Part shown: in pieces, positions 1 through 8,552 of the stretch
Position numbering within the stretch: position 1 is the stretch's first letter
Layout of the letters: the number at the start of each line of letters is the position of its first letter
Source of the DNA: DATLFI01 sp035524895
GTDB lineage: Bacteria; Acidobacteriota; Thermoanaerobaculia; Multivoradales; Multivoraceae
Direction: 5' to 3'
Assembly (NCBI GenBank): GCA_035524895.1
Contig: DATLFI010000265.1
Coordinates: 1 to 64,000 of the forward strand
DNA: 64,000 nucleotides
Notes under the pieces: model-generated
What the model saw: only the letters and a program-made list of their open reading frames with translations
What the model was told of the DNA's origin: nothing
Database searches by the model: none
Program-made: the position numbers and the translations under genes

Positions 1-109
1 GTTGCGCTCGCTCAGCGATGGACCCAGCATCGCCACCGCTCCCGCGCCTAGCATCCGGCCCCACGGCGCTCCCAACGCAGCCCACGGGGGTTCCACCACG
101 GGCTGCTGG
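1..109. repeat. CTAG-repeat copy A (right part; left end outside window)
   Basis: These 109 bases match the right-hand part of copy B (11467-11575) with only three mismatches. They end in the same inverted-repeat arm (GGTTCCACCACGGGCTGCT), but the terminal CTAG has become CTGG at 106-109. The left end lies outside the window. The copy runs directly into the signal-peptide region of the large secreted protein that follows, so its right end may supply that gene's start codon. Confidence 0.8.
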
Positions 110-3100
110 GCCAGCTTTGCTAGCCCTGCTTGCGATGGGCCTGGTGCTGGTCGCCGGGCAACCTTCGAGCGGCGGGACAGAGGTCCAGGATCCGTCGCGG
201 ATCCTCGCCCCTTGGATTCGAGGTCGGGTCCTGCAGGATGGGCGTCCTCTCGCCGGAGCGAAGGTGGAGCTCCTGCGGCGGGAGAGCCGCGATGCGTCGG
301 GACGCCGCCGGCTCGCAGGTCTCGCAGAAACGGTCGCCGTGACGAGCGTCACCGACCCCGCCGGGCTCTTCGTACTTCGACCCGGAGAGGCGGGACCATG
401 GCGGGTGAGGGTCGAGTCGGGCCGGCGGACCGCTTTCGAGTGCGCGGTGCCGATCCTGCCAGTGGCTGGCGACCTGCCGCCGCTCGAGACCGGGGCGGAC
501 GGTGGAAGGATGCTGCCCGGGTCGTCGTCGGCGGAGTCGCCCTGTTGGGTGCCTCTGCCGGCTCGGGTGTCGGGGGCGAGCCCACGGGTGACGCAGGACG
601 GAGCCGAGATCGCTGTTCGCGTGCTCGACGCCGAGCGCGCCGCGGTGGCGGGTGCCCTGCTGTGGGTCGCCGGACAGCCGGCGGCTCTCACGGACCGCGA
701 CGGCCGCGCCACGGTGCACGCCTTGCACCCTCTCCCCGCGAGTGGCCAGGCGGAGCGCCCGGTCGTTATCGAGGCGACGATGCCGGGCGGTGCGAGCGCT
801 CGCTGGATGGGATCGCGGCAGACCGCGACGGGGGTGGGGTCGCCGCCGCCCGCGACGGCCGAGGCGGTTCTCGCGCTGCAGCCCCAGAGGGAGCTTGCGA
901 TCCGCGTGTCGGATGCGCGGTCGGGTGAGCCCCTCGTCGGAACCTGGGTACGGTTCGAGGATCGCCTGTGGCGTGCCGGCGACAGCGGCTCCCTGCGCAT
1001 CGCAGTACCGGCGATCGACATGGCCAACGGCGCCACGCCCGGGACCGAGGCGATGGCCCGCACACCACCCGCGGCCGAGTCGTCGATCGAAGTCGCCGCG
1101 GTGGGCTACGGCTCGCGCCGCGTGTCGCTCGCTGCGTCCAGCCGGCGAGCCGCGACCTCGATTCTGGAGGTGGCGCTCGAGCCCCGCTCGATCGCCGAAG
1201 GCTGGGTGGTCGGCGAGGCCGGTTTCGGCCTAGGCAACGTGGAGCTCGTCGCCGAGCCGGTGGCCTCGGCGCGCCAAGGCACCGAGCACCTGACCGATCG
1301 CCGCCGCTGGACGCGCAGCGGAGGGCGCGGCGACTTCCGGCTGCAGGAGCTCGAGCCTGGGGTGCTGTACGTCGTCGAGGCGATCGGCCTCGGCAGCACC
1401 ATCGACGCGGGAGCGGTCGAGGCGGGCGTGTCGACTGCCTCGACGCGCGCCGAGCCGCTTCGCGCGCGGCTTCGCTTCGGGGCGCCTGGTCCGCGGGAAG
1501 CCCGCAGCGACCTCCGTATCGAGTTGGCGCGCAAGCGGCCGGCGTACGGCTGGGTCGTGAGTGACGCCGAAGGCGTGGAGCGACCGGTCGCGGGCGCGTC
1601 GGTGATCTTGCAGGAGTTGTCGTTGCGAAGTCCGGCGTTGGGGGCCCGAACAGGCGACGACGGTCGCTTCGAGCTCGCGCACCTTCCGCCGGGTGGCTAC
1701 GACCTCGTGGTGCGCGCTCCAGGCTTCGCGCGCGGGGTGGTGGAAGGGCTCGAGGTGCCGGAGGAAGAACCGGCGTGTGAGCTCGGCACGGTGATCCTCG
1801 ACCCCGGTATCGTGCTCGAGGTCCGGGTGCAGGAGCGCGGGGGCGGCCCGGTAGCGGGCGCGAGCGTGGCCGCTCAGCAGTTCGAGCGCCATCCGGCCAC
1901 TTCGCCTCGGCGGCAGCGAGTCGTACCACCGCCGTCCGAGGGTGCCGTCGCGCGCACCGGCGACGACGGCCTGGCGCGCGTCGGCGGGTTGGACGCGGGA
2001 CGCCAGGGTCGACTGCGCGTCGCAGCGTCCGGCTTCGTGACCACCGAGGTTGCCGGCATCGAGGTGCCGGCGGACGACGTGGTCGAGGTGTGGCTCGAGC
2101 GCGGCTCCGAGGTGAGCGGGGTGGTACTCGACGAAGCCGGGTCGCACCTCGTTGGCGCCTTCGTGAGCTTGCACCCCGATGGCGATGTGTCTTCGACCCC
2201 GATCGATCACCTCTTCCAGTACACGGACGAGGGCGGCCGCTTCGCGCTGAGGGGCGCGCCGGCCGGCGCGGTCCGCGTCGCCGCGCGCGCGCTCGGCGCC
2301 GCCGAGATCGATTCGGTCGCTATCAGCGTTCCGCGTGGCGGTGTCGTGTCGGGTCTCGTGCTGCGGGAGCCGGCGCATGCGACCCTCGAGGGGCGGGTGC
2401 GCACCATCGAGGGAGCTCCCGTCGCCGGCGCCGTGGTGGTCGCTGCCGGGCAGCTCGAGCACACCGGTGACGACGGCTCGTTCCGCATCGAGAAGGTGCG
2501 CTCCGGCGTGCAGCGGCTCGAGGTCCGCTCGCAGGAGCACGGCACGGCCGAGCGCGAGGTCGAGGTGTCGGCGGCGGGTGCGTGGATCGAGATCGAGCTG
2601 GGCGAGAGCGCCACGGTGGTCGGGATCGTGGTCGACACCGCGGGCGAGCCGGTCGCCGACCTCGAGGTCTTTGCCCGTCCGATGAGGCCGATCGGCGACC
2701 CGCCATCCAACGCAGCGCACAGCGACGCCGCCGGCAGCTTTCGCATTGGCGACCTGCGTCCCGGTCCCCACCTGTTGAGCGTGCTCGACGACGAGTGGGC
2801 GCTCGTGCCCGGCTCCATGCCGTTCGAGGTGGAGGCCGCCTCCGCGCCGTCGCCGACGAGGTTGGTGGTGGTGCGTGGCGCACGCGTGGTTGGTGTGCTC
2901 CACGGCCTCGAGCCCGGCGAGCGGGCGTTGGTGCGAGTGGTTGGCGATGGTGGGGAGGTGTGGGGCCCCAGCCACGCGAATGATCTCGATCCGCGCTTCT
3001 TGATCCCGCGCGTACCCCCAGGCGAGCACCGGTTGATCGGCGAGGTCATCCTGCCCGAAGGAGCGGCGGCGGCGAGAGCGCCGCTGGTGGTCGCGCCGCA

Positions 3101-3701
3101 CGATCTCGAGGTCGAGCTCGACCTCGAGCTCGAACGCGAGAACGCGGAGGAGGTAGCGGTGCGAGGCAGGGTGCTGGTCGACGGCACGCCGCTCCCGGGT
3201 CTGTACCTGCTCTTGGTACCACCGGACTTTCGCGCGCTGCGCGCGTCCGCCGCGACCGACGCCGCCGGTCGGTTCGAGCTCTGCTGCGCGCGACCCGGGC
3301 GCTACGACCTGATGGCCGGCACCCGCGGCTCCGCGCTCGCCTACCTCGGACCGGTCGACGTCGAAGCCGACCTCGACCTACAGCTCGAGCTGCGCCGCAC
3401 CGAGGTGCGCGGGCAGGTCGTCGACGCCGAGAGCGGACGGCCGATCGCCGGTGCCACGCTCACTGTGGTCGGCCCAGCCGAGCCCGCCGGCTACCACGCC
3501 AGCACCCGCGTCACCGGGCGCGACGGCAGGTTTCGCCTCTTCGCGATGGTCTTCGACGGCTTCCGCCTGCGCGTCGCGCACGCCGGACACGCGGGAACCG
3601 AGCTCGGGCTGTCCGCGGGGCAGGTCGTGGACGTGGGCGTCGTCGCGCTCGCGCCGGGTGGGGCTGCCGCGCTGTCGTCGTCGCCACCACGACGTTGGTG
3701 A
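18..3701 (+). CDS. Large secreted protein with multiple carboxypeptidase-regulatory-like (beta-sandwich) repeats
   Basis: A 1227-residue protein built of about ten to twelve repeated beta-sandwich modules of the carboxypeptidase-regulatory-like type. Each carries signatures such as 'GxVxDxxGxPVAGAxV', 'TGDDGRFxLxxLPPGxYxLxV' and 'DAAGRFxLCCxRPGRYDL'. These modules usually occur in exported adhesin-like or polymer-associated proteins; no catalytic residues are visible. A hydrophobic stretch near residues 32-47 (PALLALLAMGLVLVAG) looks like a signal-peptide core. Start choice is uncertain: ATG 18 lies inside repeat copy A and gives a long n-region, TTG 117 and ATG 135 would give very short ones. 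I keep ATG 18 because only it leaves a basic n-region. Specific role unknown. Confidence 0.8.
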   Translation: MDPASPPLPRLASGPTALPTQPTGVPPRAAGPALLALLAMGLVLVAGQPSSGGTEVQDPSRILAPWIRGRVLQDGRPLAGAKVELLRRESRDASGRRRLAGLAETVAVTSVTDPAGLFVLRPGEAGPWRVRVESGRRTAFECAVPILPVAGDLPPLETGADGGRMLPGSSSAESPCWVPLPARVSGASPRVTQDGAEIAVRVLDAERAAVAGALLWVAGQPAALTDRDGRATVHALHPLPASGQAERPVVIEATMPGGASARWMGSRQTATGVGSPPPATAEAVLALQPQRELAIRVSDARSGEPLVGTWVRFEDRLWRAGDSGSLRIAVPAIDMANGATPGTEAMARTPPAAESSIEVAAVGYGSRRVSLAASSRRAATSILEVALEPRSIAEGWVVGEAGFGLGNVELVAEPVASARQGTEHLTDRRRWTRSGGRGDFRLQELEPGVLYVVEAIGLGSTIDAGAVEAGVSTASTRAEPLRARLRFGAPGPREARSDLRIELARKRPAYGWVVSDAEGVERPVAGASVILQELSLRSPALGARTGDDGRFELAHLPPGGYDLVVRAPGFARGVVEGLEVPEEEPACELGTVILDPGIVLEVRVQERGGGPVAGASVAAQQFERHPATSPRRQRVVPPPSEGAVARTGDDGLARVGGLDAGRQGRLRVAASGFVTTEVAGIEVPADDVVEVWLERGSEVSGVVLDEAGSHLVGAFVSLHPDGDVSSTPIDHLFQYTDEGGRFALRGAPAGAVRVAARALGAAEIDSVAISVPRGGVVSGLVLREPAHATLEGRVRTIEGAPVAGAVVVAAGQLEHTGDDGSFRIEKVRSGVQRLEVRSQEHGTAEREVEVSAAGAWIEIELGESATVVGIVVDTAGEPVADLEVFARPMRPIGDPPSNAAHSDAAGSFRIGDLRPGPHLLSVLDDEWALVPGSMPFEVEAASAPSPTRLVVVRGARVVGVLHGLEPGERALVRVVGDGGEVWGPSHANDLDPRFLIPRVPPGEHRLIGEVILPEGAAAARAPLVVAPHDLEVELDLELERENAEEVAVRGRVLVDGTPLPGLYLLLVPPDFRALRASAATDAAGRFELCCARPGRYDLMAGTRGSALAYLGPVDVEADLDLQLELRRTEVRGQVVDAESGRPIAGATLTVVGPAEPAGYHASTRVTGRDGRFRLFAMVFDGFRLRVAHAGHAGTELGLSAGQVVDVGVVALAPGGAAALSSSPPRRW

Positions 3702-3796
3702 CCTTCGGCGCCGCTCGATCTGTCGTCGAGCCCCAAGCGCCGAGGCACCGCGACTCGGCGGGGCTGGTACGCTGCCGATCGGAGGTTGCCCACAAG

Positions 3797-6094
3797 ATGC
3801 GTTCGTTGCGCCCGCCGCTCTCGTGCGTTTCGACCCGCGCCGCGCCAGTCCTCGTTCTTGCGACTCTGCTCGCATCAGCTCCGCTGGCTGCCCAGGACGC
3901 TTCCAGCGCGGTCGTACCGGCCGTGTCGGACCGCCTCGAGCTGGAAGACATCTTCGGTGCCGACAAGGATCGCCGCATCGACGCCGTCGGCAAGCTACCG
4001 AAGATCACCTGGCTCGACGACGAGAGCTACCTGCTCGAGGAGCGTGACTCCGGTGAAGACGCGGCCGGCGACCGTGCGCGCGCGCCGCACCGCGTGGCAG
4101 CAAGGACCGGAAAGGTATCGCCGTTCTACGAGGTGGAACGCTTCGTCGACGCTCTCGCGAAGAGCGCGGGCTTCGACCGGACGACCGCCGAGAAGGCCGC
4201 CACCGCCGAGCTGCACTATGACCAGAGTCACACCGCCGCGCTCTTCGAGCACGGCAACGACATCTTCTACTGGAAGGTCGGCAGCAACGACGTGCGGCGT
4301 CTCACTTTCGATCCCGAGCCCGAGGTGGGCTACGAGCTCTCGCCCGATGGTCGCATGGTCAGCTTCGTGCGCGGTCACGACATGTTCTTGCTCGAGCTCG
4401 CGACCGGAAGCGAGCGTGCGCTGACCGACGACGGCAGCGCCGAGCTGCTCTACGGCCGCCTCGACTGGGTGTACCAGGAGGAGGTCTACGGGCGAGGCAA
4501 CTTCAAGGGCTATTGGTGGAGCCCCGACTCGACGCGCCTCGCCTTCCTGCGCCTCGACGAGTCGCCGGTGCGGGAGTTCACGGTGGTCGACCACATCCCG
4601 GTCGAGCTCGAGGTCGAGGTCACGAACTACCCCAAGGCGGGATCGCCCAACCCCAAGGTGCAGCTCGGATTGGTGGCCGCGGCGGGCGGCGAGCCGTCGT
4701 GGGTCGACATGTCGAAGTACGAGCCGATCGAGCACTTGATCGTGCGCGTCGGCTGGACGCCCGACGGCAAGAGGATCGCCTTCCAGGTTCAGGACCGCGA
4801 GCAGACTTGGCTCGACCTCAACCTCGCCGACGCGTCGAGCGGCGAGGTGACGACCCTGTTCCGCGAGGCCTCGCCAGCTTTCGTCAACGTCACCGGCGAG
4901 CCCGAGTGGCTCGACGACGGGAGCTTCCTGTGGCTCTCCGAGCGCACCGGCTTCCAGCACATCTACCACTACGATGCGGAGGGCAAGCTGCTGCGGCAGG
5001 TGACCGCGGGGGAGTGGGAAGTGCGCGATCTCTACGGCGTCGACGAGGAAGCAGAGGGGAGTGGCCGCGAGCCGTCCGTGTACTTCAGCGCGATGGCGCA
5101 GAGCCCGATCGCGCCGCACCTCTACCGCGTGGCGCTCTCTGGCGGCGAGCCCGAGCGCCTGTCACGCCGCGATGGGTCGCACACCGCGAGCTGGAGCCCG
5201 GGCTTCCGCTACTTCGTCGACACCTGGAGCGACGCGCGCACGCCGCCGCAGATGCGGCTCCACGACGCGAGCGGCGCCGAAGTGCGCGCGGTCGCTGAGA
5301 ACCGCGTCGAGAAGCTGGCGCGCTTCCGGCTCGGTGCCATGGAGCGTATCCAGGTGCCAGCGCGGGACGGATACATGATGGAGGCGATGCTGATCCAACC
5401 GCCCGACTTCGACCCATCGAAGCGATATCCGGTGCTCCAGTACAACTACGGCGGCCCTCACGCCCCGGTCGTCTCCGACGCGTGGGGGGGCGCTCGGTAC
5501 CTCTGGCACCAGTACCTCGCACAGCGCGGCTACGTCATCTGGATGTGCGACAACCGCTCCGCCTCCGGAAAGGGCGTCCGCCCCGTCTGGGAGGCCTACG
5601 GCCGCATGGGTGCCGTAGAGCTGCGCGACATCGAGGACGGCGTGACCTGGCTTCGCCAGCAGCCGTGGGTCGACCCCGCGCGCATCGGCATCTGGGGCTG
5701 GAGCTACGGCGGGTTCATGGCCGCCTATGCCCTCACCCACAGCACGAGCTTCGCGATGGGCATCGCCGGCGCTCCCGTCACCGACTGGCGTCTCTACGAC
5801 ACCATCTACACCGAGCGCTACATGAAGATGCCGCAGAACAACCCGGAGGGGTACCGCGAGACTTCGGTCGTCGAGGCTGCCGGGGACCTGAGCGGGAAGC
5901 TGTTGCTCATCCACGGCACGATCGACGACAACGTCCACATGCAGAACACGCTGAAGCTTGCGCACGAGCTACAGAAGGCCGACAAGGAGTTCGAGCTCAT
6001 GCTCTACCCGAAGTCACGGCACGGGGTGAGAGACAAAAAGCTCGAGCTGCACCTGTACCGAACGATGACGCGGTTCGTGGTGGAGAACCTGTAG
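3797..6094 (+). CDS. Secreted dipeptidyl peptidase IV-type serine peptidase (family S9B)
   Basis: A 765-residue exported prolyl dipeptidyl aminopeptidase that removes X-Pro or X-Ala dipeptides from peptide N-termini. The start is ATG 3797 with GGAGG at 3781-3785; the upstream in-frame ATG at 3695 lacks a ribosome site and precedes the signal peptide (residues ~1-32, core VLVLATLLASAPLAAQ). The N-terminal part is the eight-bladed propeller (DPPIV_N) and includes WVYQEEVYGR, the region holding the substrate-binding glutamates. The C-terminal alpha/beta-hydrolase has the triad Ser636 (GWSYGG), Asp710 (GTIDDNVH) and His742 (SRHG). Length is typical of bacterial DPP IV. Its 3' end faces a minus-strand gene across a hairpin terminator. 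Confidence 0.93.
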   Translation: MRSLRPPLSCVSTRAAPVLVLATLLASAPLAAQDASSAVVPAVSDRLELEDIFGADKDRRIDAVGKLPKITWLDDESYLLEERDSGEDAAGDRARAPHRVAARTGKVSPFYEVERFVDALAKSAGFDRTTAEKAATAELHYDQSHTAALFEHGNDIFYWKVGSNDVRRLTFDPEPEVGYELSPDGRMVSFVRGHDMFLLELATGSERALTDDGSAELLYGRLDWVYQEEVYGRGNFKGYWWSPDSTRLAFLRLDESPVREFTVVDHIPVELEVEVTNYPKAGSPNPKVQLGLVAAAGGEPSWVDMSKYEPIEHLIVRVGWTPDGKRIAFQVQDREQTWLDLNLADASSGEVTTLFREASPAFVNVTGEPEWLDDGSFLWLSERTGFQHIYHYDAEGKLLRQVTAGEWEVRDLYGVDEEAEGSGREPSVYFSAMAQSPIAPHLYRVALSGGEPERLSRRDGSHTASWSPGFRYFVDTWSDARTPPQMRLHDASGAEVRAVAENRVEKLARFRLGAMERIQVPARDGYMMEAMLIQPPDFDPSKRYPVLQYNYGGPHAPVVSDAWGGARYLWHQYLAQRGYVIWMCDNRSASGKGVRPVWEAYGRMGAVELRDIEDGVTWLRQQPWVDPARIGIWGWSYGGFMAAYALTHSTSFAMGIAGAPVTDWRLYDTIYTERYMKMPQNNPEGYRETSVVEAAGDLSGKLLLIHGTIDDNVHMQNTLKLAHELQKADKEFELMLYPKSRHGVRDKKLELHLYRTMTRFVVENL

Positions 6095-6121
6095 TCACTA
6101 CTCTCCGCTCATAGGGTTTGG

Positions 6122-6146
6122 AGGAGCCGCTTCCGGCGCGGCTCCT
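6122..6146. terminator. Bidirectional hairpin terminator between convergent genes
   Basis: A perfect 9-bp stem (AGGAGCCGC / GCGGCTCCT) with a 7-base loop sits between the DPP IV gene and the minus-strand membrane protein. No T-run follows. The right arm runs into CTAG at 6145-6148, whose TAG (read on the minus strand) is the stop codon of the minus-strand gene, as in the CTAG repeats elsewhere in the window. Confidence 0.65.
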
Positions 6147-7077
6147 AGCTCCTTCGAGGCAAGAGCTTCAGGAAGCGTGTGCGCTTTGGGGGTGAGCCTG
6201 CCGGTCGAGCGTCTACGCTCTCGGCGGAGGGCCCCCGCCAGCGACTCGCGAAGACCCAGCCGGTGATCGTGCCGAAGACGAAGTTCGAGGTGACGACCTC
6301 CGCGAAGTGGACCCAGCGCACCGCGTCCGGGAAGTACGGGTTCGGCACCAGCAGCGGGATGGCCCCGCCGAGCCCGGCCATGACGACTCCTGCCAGCAGC
6401 GCGCGCTGTGCACGGGTGCCGCCGGTCATGGCCACCACGAGCACGCAGATGGCGACGTGGAGAGGTCCGCGCACGAAGAGCTGCAGCGGCACGATCACCT
6501 CGAGGGGAGGCAGACCGATTCCTTCGTAGAAGGGCTGCACGAACGGGAAGATGATCGTCCCCGCGGCGAAGTACAAGGCCAGGTAGAGCGCAGAGCAGCC
6601 CGCGAAGAGCGCGGCCAACGACCACACCGAGTGGGCGGTGGAGGCGGGAGTAGCGGAAGAAGCAGGGGAGGCCCCGAGCCGCGGCGACGGACCCGGCGTC
6701 TTACCGAAACGTCCCGCCAGGAGCACCACGACAGGCGCCAACAGCGCGGCCGTCACGGCGGTCATCAGCGCCAGCCTCCAGACGTGCGCGAGCGGCAGGA
6801 TGTCGAAGACCGCGGCCTCGATGAACGACGTGAGGCTCGACACGCCGTAGTAGACGGCCCCGAGCGCAACGGCCAGCCGCCAGCCGGTCCAGGTGGAGCG
6901 GATGGCCATCACCATCAGGATCGCGGCGGTCCCCAGCCACATGGCGGCCAACGACGCGAACCCCGCCGCGGGCATCTCGACCGGTGGGGCCAGCAGGGGG
7001 CCCAGGAGCGCTTGCAGGACGAACAGCGCCGCGGCGGCAGCAACCACTCGCCCGACGAACACGGCGATCTTCTTCAT
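6145..7077 (-). CDS. Multi-pass membrane protein of unknown function
   Basis: A 310-residue integral membrane protein with about eight hydrophobic segments; I do not recognise the family. The start at ATG 7077 (MKKIAVFVGRVVAAAAAL) is chosen over the upstream ATG because it begins directly at the first transmembrane helix and has a purine-rich GGAGGGCGGAG just upstream. A long loop around residues 140-170 is rich in Pro, Ser and Ala. The C-terminus ends in basic residues (LKLLPRRS). It lies downstream of the M20 amidohydrolase on the same strand, 80 bp away, and may be co-transcribed with it. Function cannot be inferred. Confidence 0.75.
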   Translation of the reverse strand: MKKIAVFVGRVVAAAAALFVLQALLGPLLAPPVEMPAAGFASLAAMWLGTAAILMVMAIRSTWTGWRLAVALGAVYYGVSSLTSFIEAAVFDILPLAHVWRLALMTAVTAALLAPVVVLLAGRFGKTPGPSPRLGASPASSATPASTAHSVWSLAALFAGCSALYLALYFAAGTIIFPFVQPFYEGIGLPPLEVIVPLQLFVRGPLHVAICVLVVAMTGGTRAQRALLAGVVMAGLGGAIPLLVPNPYFPDAVRWVHFAEVVTSNFVFGTITGWVFASRWRGPSAESVDARPAGSPPKRTRFLKLLPRRS

Positions 7078-7157
7078 CGACTCCGCCCTCCGCGCTACTT
7101 CGCCACCAAGGACCTGGGCCGCGCCCCCAACAGCCTCAGACGACGTCGACCCGCGGC

Positions 7158-8480
7158 TCACTCACCGTAGAGATAGTCCCAGGCGATAGCAGCCATGGCT
7201 CGCACTCCCACGACCAGCGCGTCCTCGTTGGCGAAGAAGTACGGCGAGTGGTTGGGGGCTGCCTCGGAAGCTTCGACACCCTCCGCGTTGACCCCCAACC
7301 GGAAGTAGAAGCCTGGGATCTGCTCCTGGAAGAGCGCGAAGTCCTCGGCGCCCATGATGCGCGGCTGCACCGTGACCTTGTCCGCACCGGCGGCCCACTC
7401 CAACGTGGGCACCATGCGACGAGTCAGCGCGGGATCGTTGTAGACGACGGGCGCGTAGGGTTCGATGGTGACGGTCGCCTTGGCACCGGCCGCGGTGGCG
7501 ATGCTCTCGGCGGTGCGGCGGATTCGATCCAAGAAGTCTTCGCGCATGTCGGTGTCGAAGGTGCGAATGGTGCCGATCATCTCGACGCGATCGGGGATGA
7601 TGTTGCCCCGCACCCCGCCGTGGATGCTGCCGATGGTCACCACCGCCGGAGCCCGCGTGACATCGAGCTGGCGGCTCGGGATGAGCTGGAGCGCGGTCAT
7701 GATCTGCGCGGAGACGATGATCGGATCGACGCCCATCCACGGCGAGGATCCGTGTGTCTGGCGGCCTTCGACCAGGATCGTGAGCGCGTCGGCGGCGGCC
7801 ATCATGCCTTCTTCGCGGTAGCCGATCTGCCCGACCGGCGCGGGCCCGACGTGGAGCCCGAAGATCGCCTCGGGCTTCGGGTCCAAGAGCACGCCTTCCT
7901 TGATCATCAGCGCCGCGCCGCCCTCCTCCCCGGGCGGCGGCCCCTCCTCGGCGGGCTGGAAGACGAGCTTGACCGTACCCGGCAGATCCTCACGCATCCC
8001 GGCGAGCACCTCCGCGGCGCCCATCAGGATCGCGACGTGGTTGTCGTGACCGCACGCATGCATGACGCCCACCTGCTGGCCGGCGTACTCGGCGGTGACG
8101 TGAGACGCGAACGGCAGGTCGACCATCTCCTTGACTGGCAGCGCGTCCATGTCGGCGCGTAGCGCGACCACCGGTCCCGGCTTGCCGCCGCGCAGGATGC
8201 CGACCACGCCGGTGTGCGCGACGCCTGTCTTCACCTCGATGCCGAGCGCGCGCAGGTGATCGGCGACCTTCTGGGCGGTGCGGAACTCGCGGTTGCCGAG
8301 CTCCGGGTTCTGGTGGATGTCGCGGCGCCACTCGATCACCTTGGGCTCGACCTTCTGGGCGGCAGCCGCGATGCGCTCGCGCCCGTCCTGGCCTAGGAGG
8401 CTGGGAACGACCGACAGGAGCAGCGCGCCGAGCGCTGTCCCGGCTAGAAGCGGACGGATCTTCGGGTCGCGGGTGGTCAT
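7158..8480 (-). CDS. Secreted M20-family amidohydrolase (N-acyl-amino-acid / hippurate hydrolase type)
   Basis: A 440-residue zinc metallo-amidohydrolase of the M20D group (IAA-amino acid, N-acyl-amino acid and hippurate hydrolases), which cleaves an acyl group from an amino acid. Visible motifs are ALRADMDALPVKE and HACGHDNH (His141, Cys143 and His145 region), with Glu-Glu in QPAEEGPP as the catalytic base area and a dimerisation domain in the middle. The start at ATG 8480 gives a signal peptide (IRPLLAGTALGALLLSVVPS), so the product is exported, unlike the usual cytoplasmic members. The substrate is not deducible. It is followed on the same strand by a membrane protein. Confidence 0.9.
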   Translation of the reverse strand: MTTRDPKIRPLLAGTALGALLLSVVPSLLGQDGRERIAAAAQKVEPKVIEWRRDIHQNPELGNREFRTAQKVADHLRALGIEVKTGVAHTGVVGILRGGKPGPVVALRADMDALPVKEMVDLPFASHVTAEYAGQQVGVMHACGHDNHVAILMGAAEVLAGMREDLPGTVKLVFQPAEEGPPPGEEGGAALMIKEGVLLDPKPEAIFGLHVGPAPVGQIGYREEGMMAAADALTILVEGRQTHGSSPWMGVDPIIVSAQIMTALQLIPSRQLDVTRAPAVVTIGSIHGGVRGNIIPDRVEMIGTIRTFDTDMREDFLDRIRRTAESIATAAGAKATVTIEPYAPVVYNDPALTRRMVPTLEWAAGADKVTVQPRIMGAEDFALFQEQIPGFYFRLGVNAEGVEASEAAPNHSPYFFANEDALVVGVRAMAAIAWDYLYGE

Positions 8481-8552
8481 CGCTGGGTCCTCGGGTCGGT
8501 GATCGGGATCTCGGCATCCTGCCACGATCCCAACGGAGACACCGAGGTCCGC

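Noticed and set aside
1230..3101. Long minus-strand open frame (623 codons) opposite the large secreted protein
   Set aside because: High-GC shadow. It is His/Arg/Asp-rich without domain motifs, while the plus strand shows repeated sandwich motifs.
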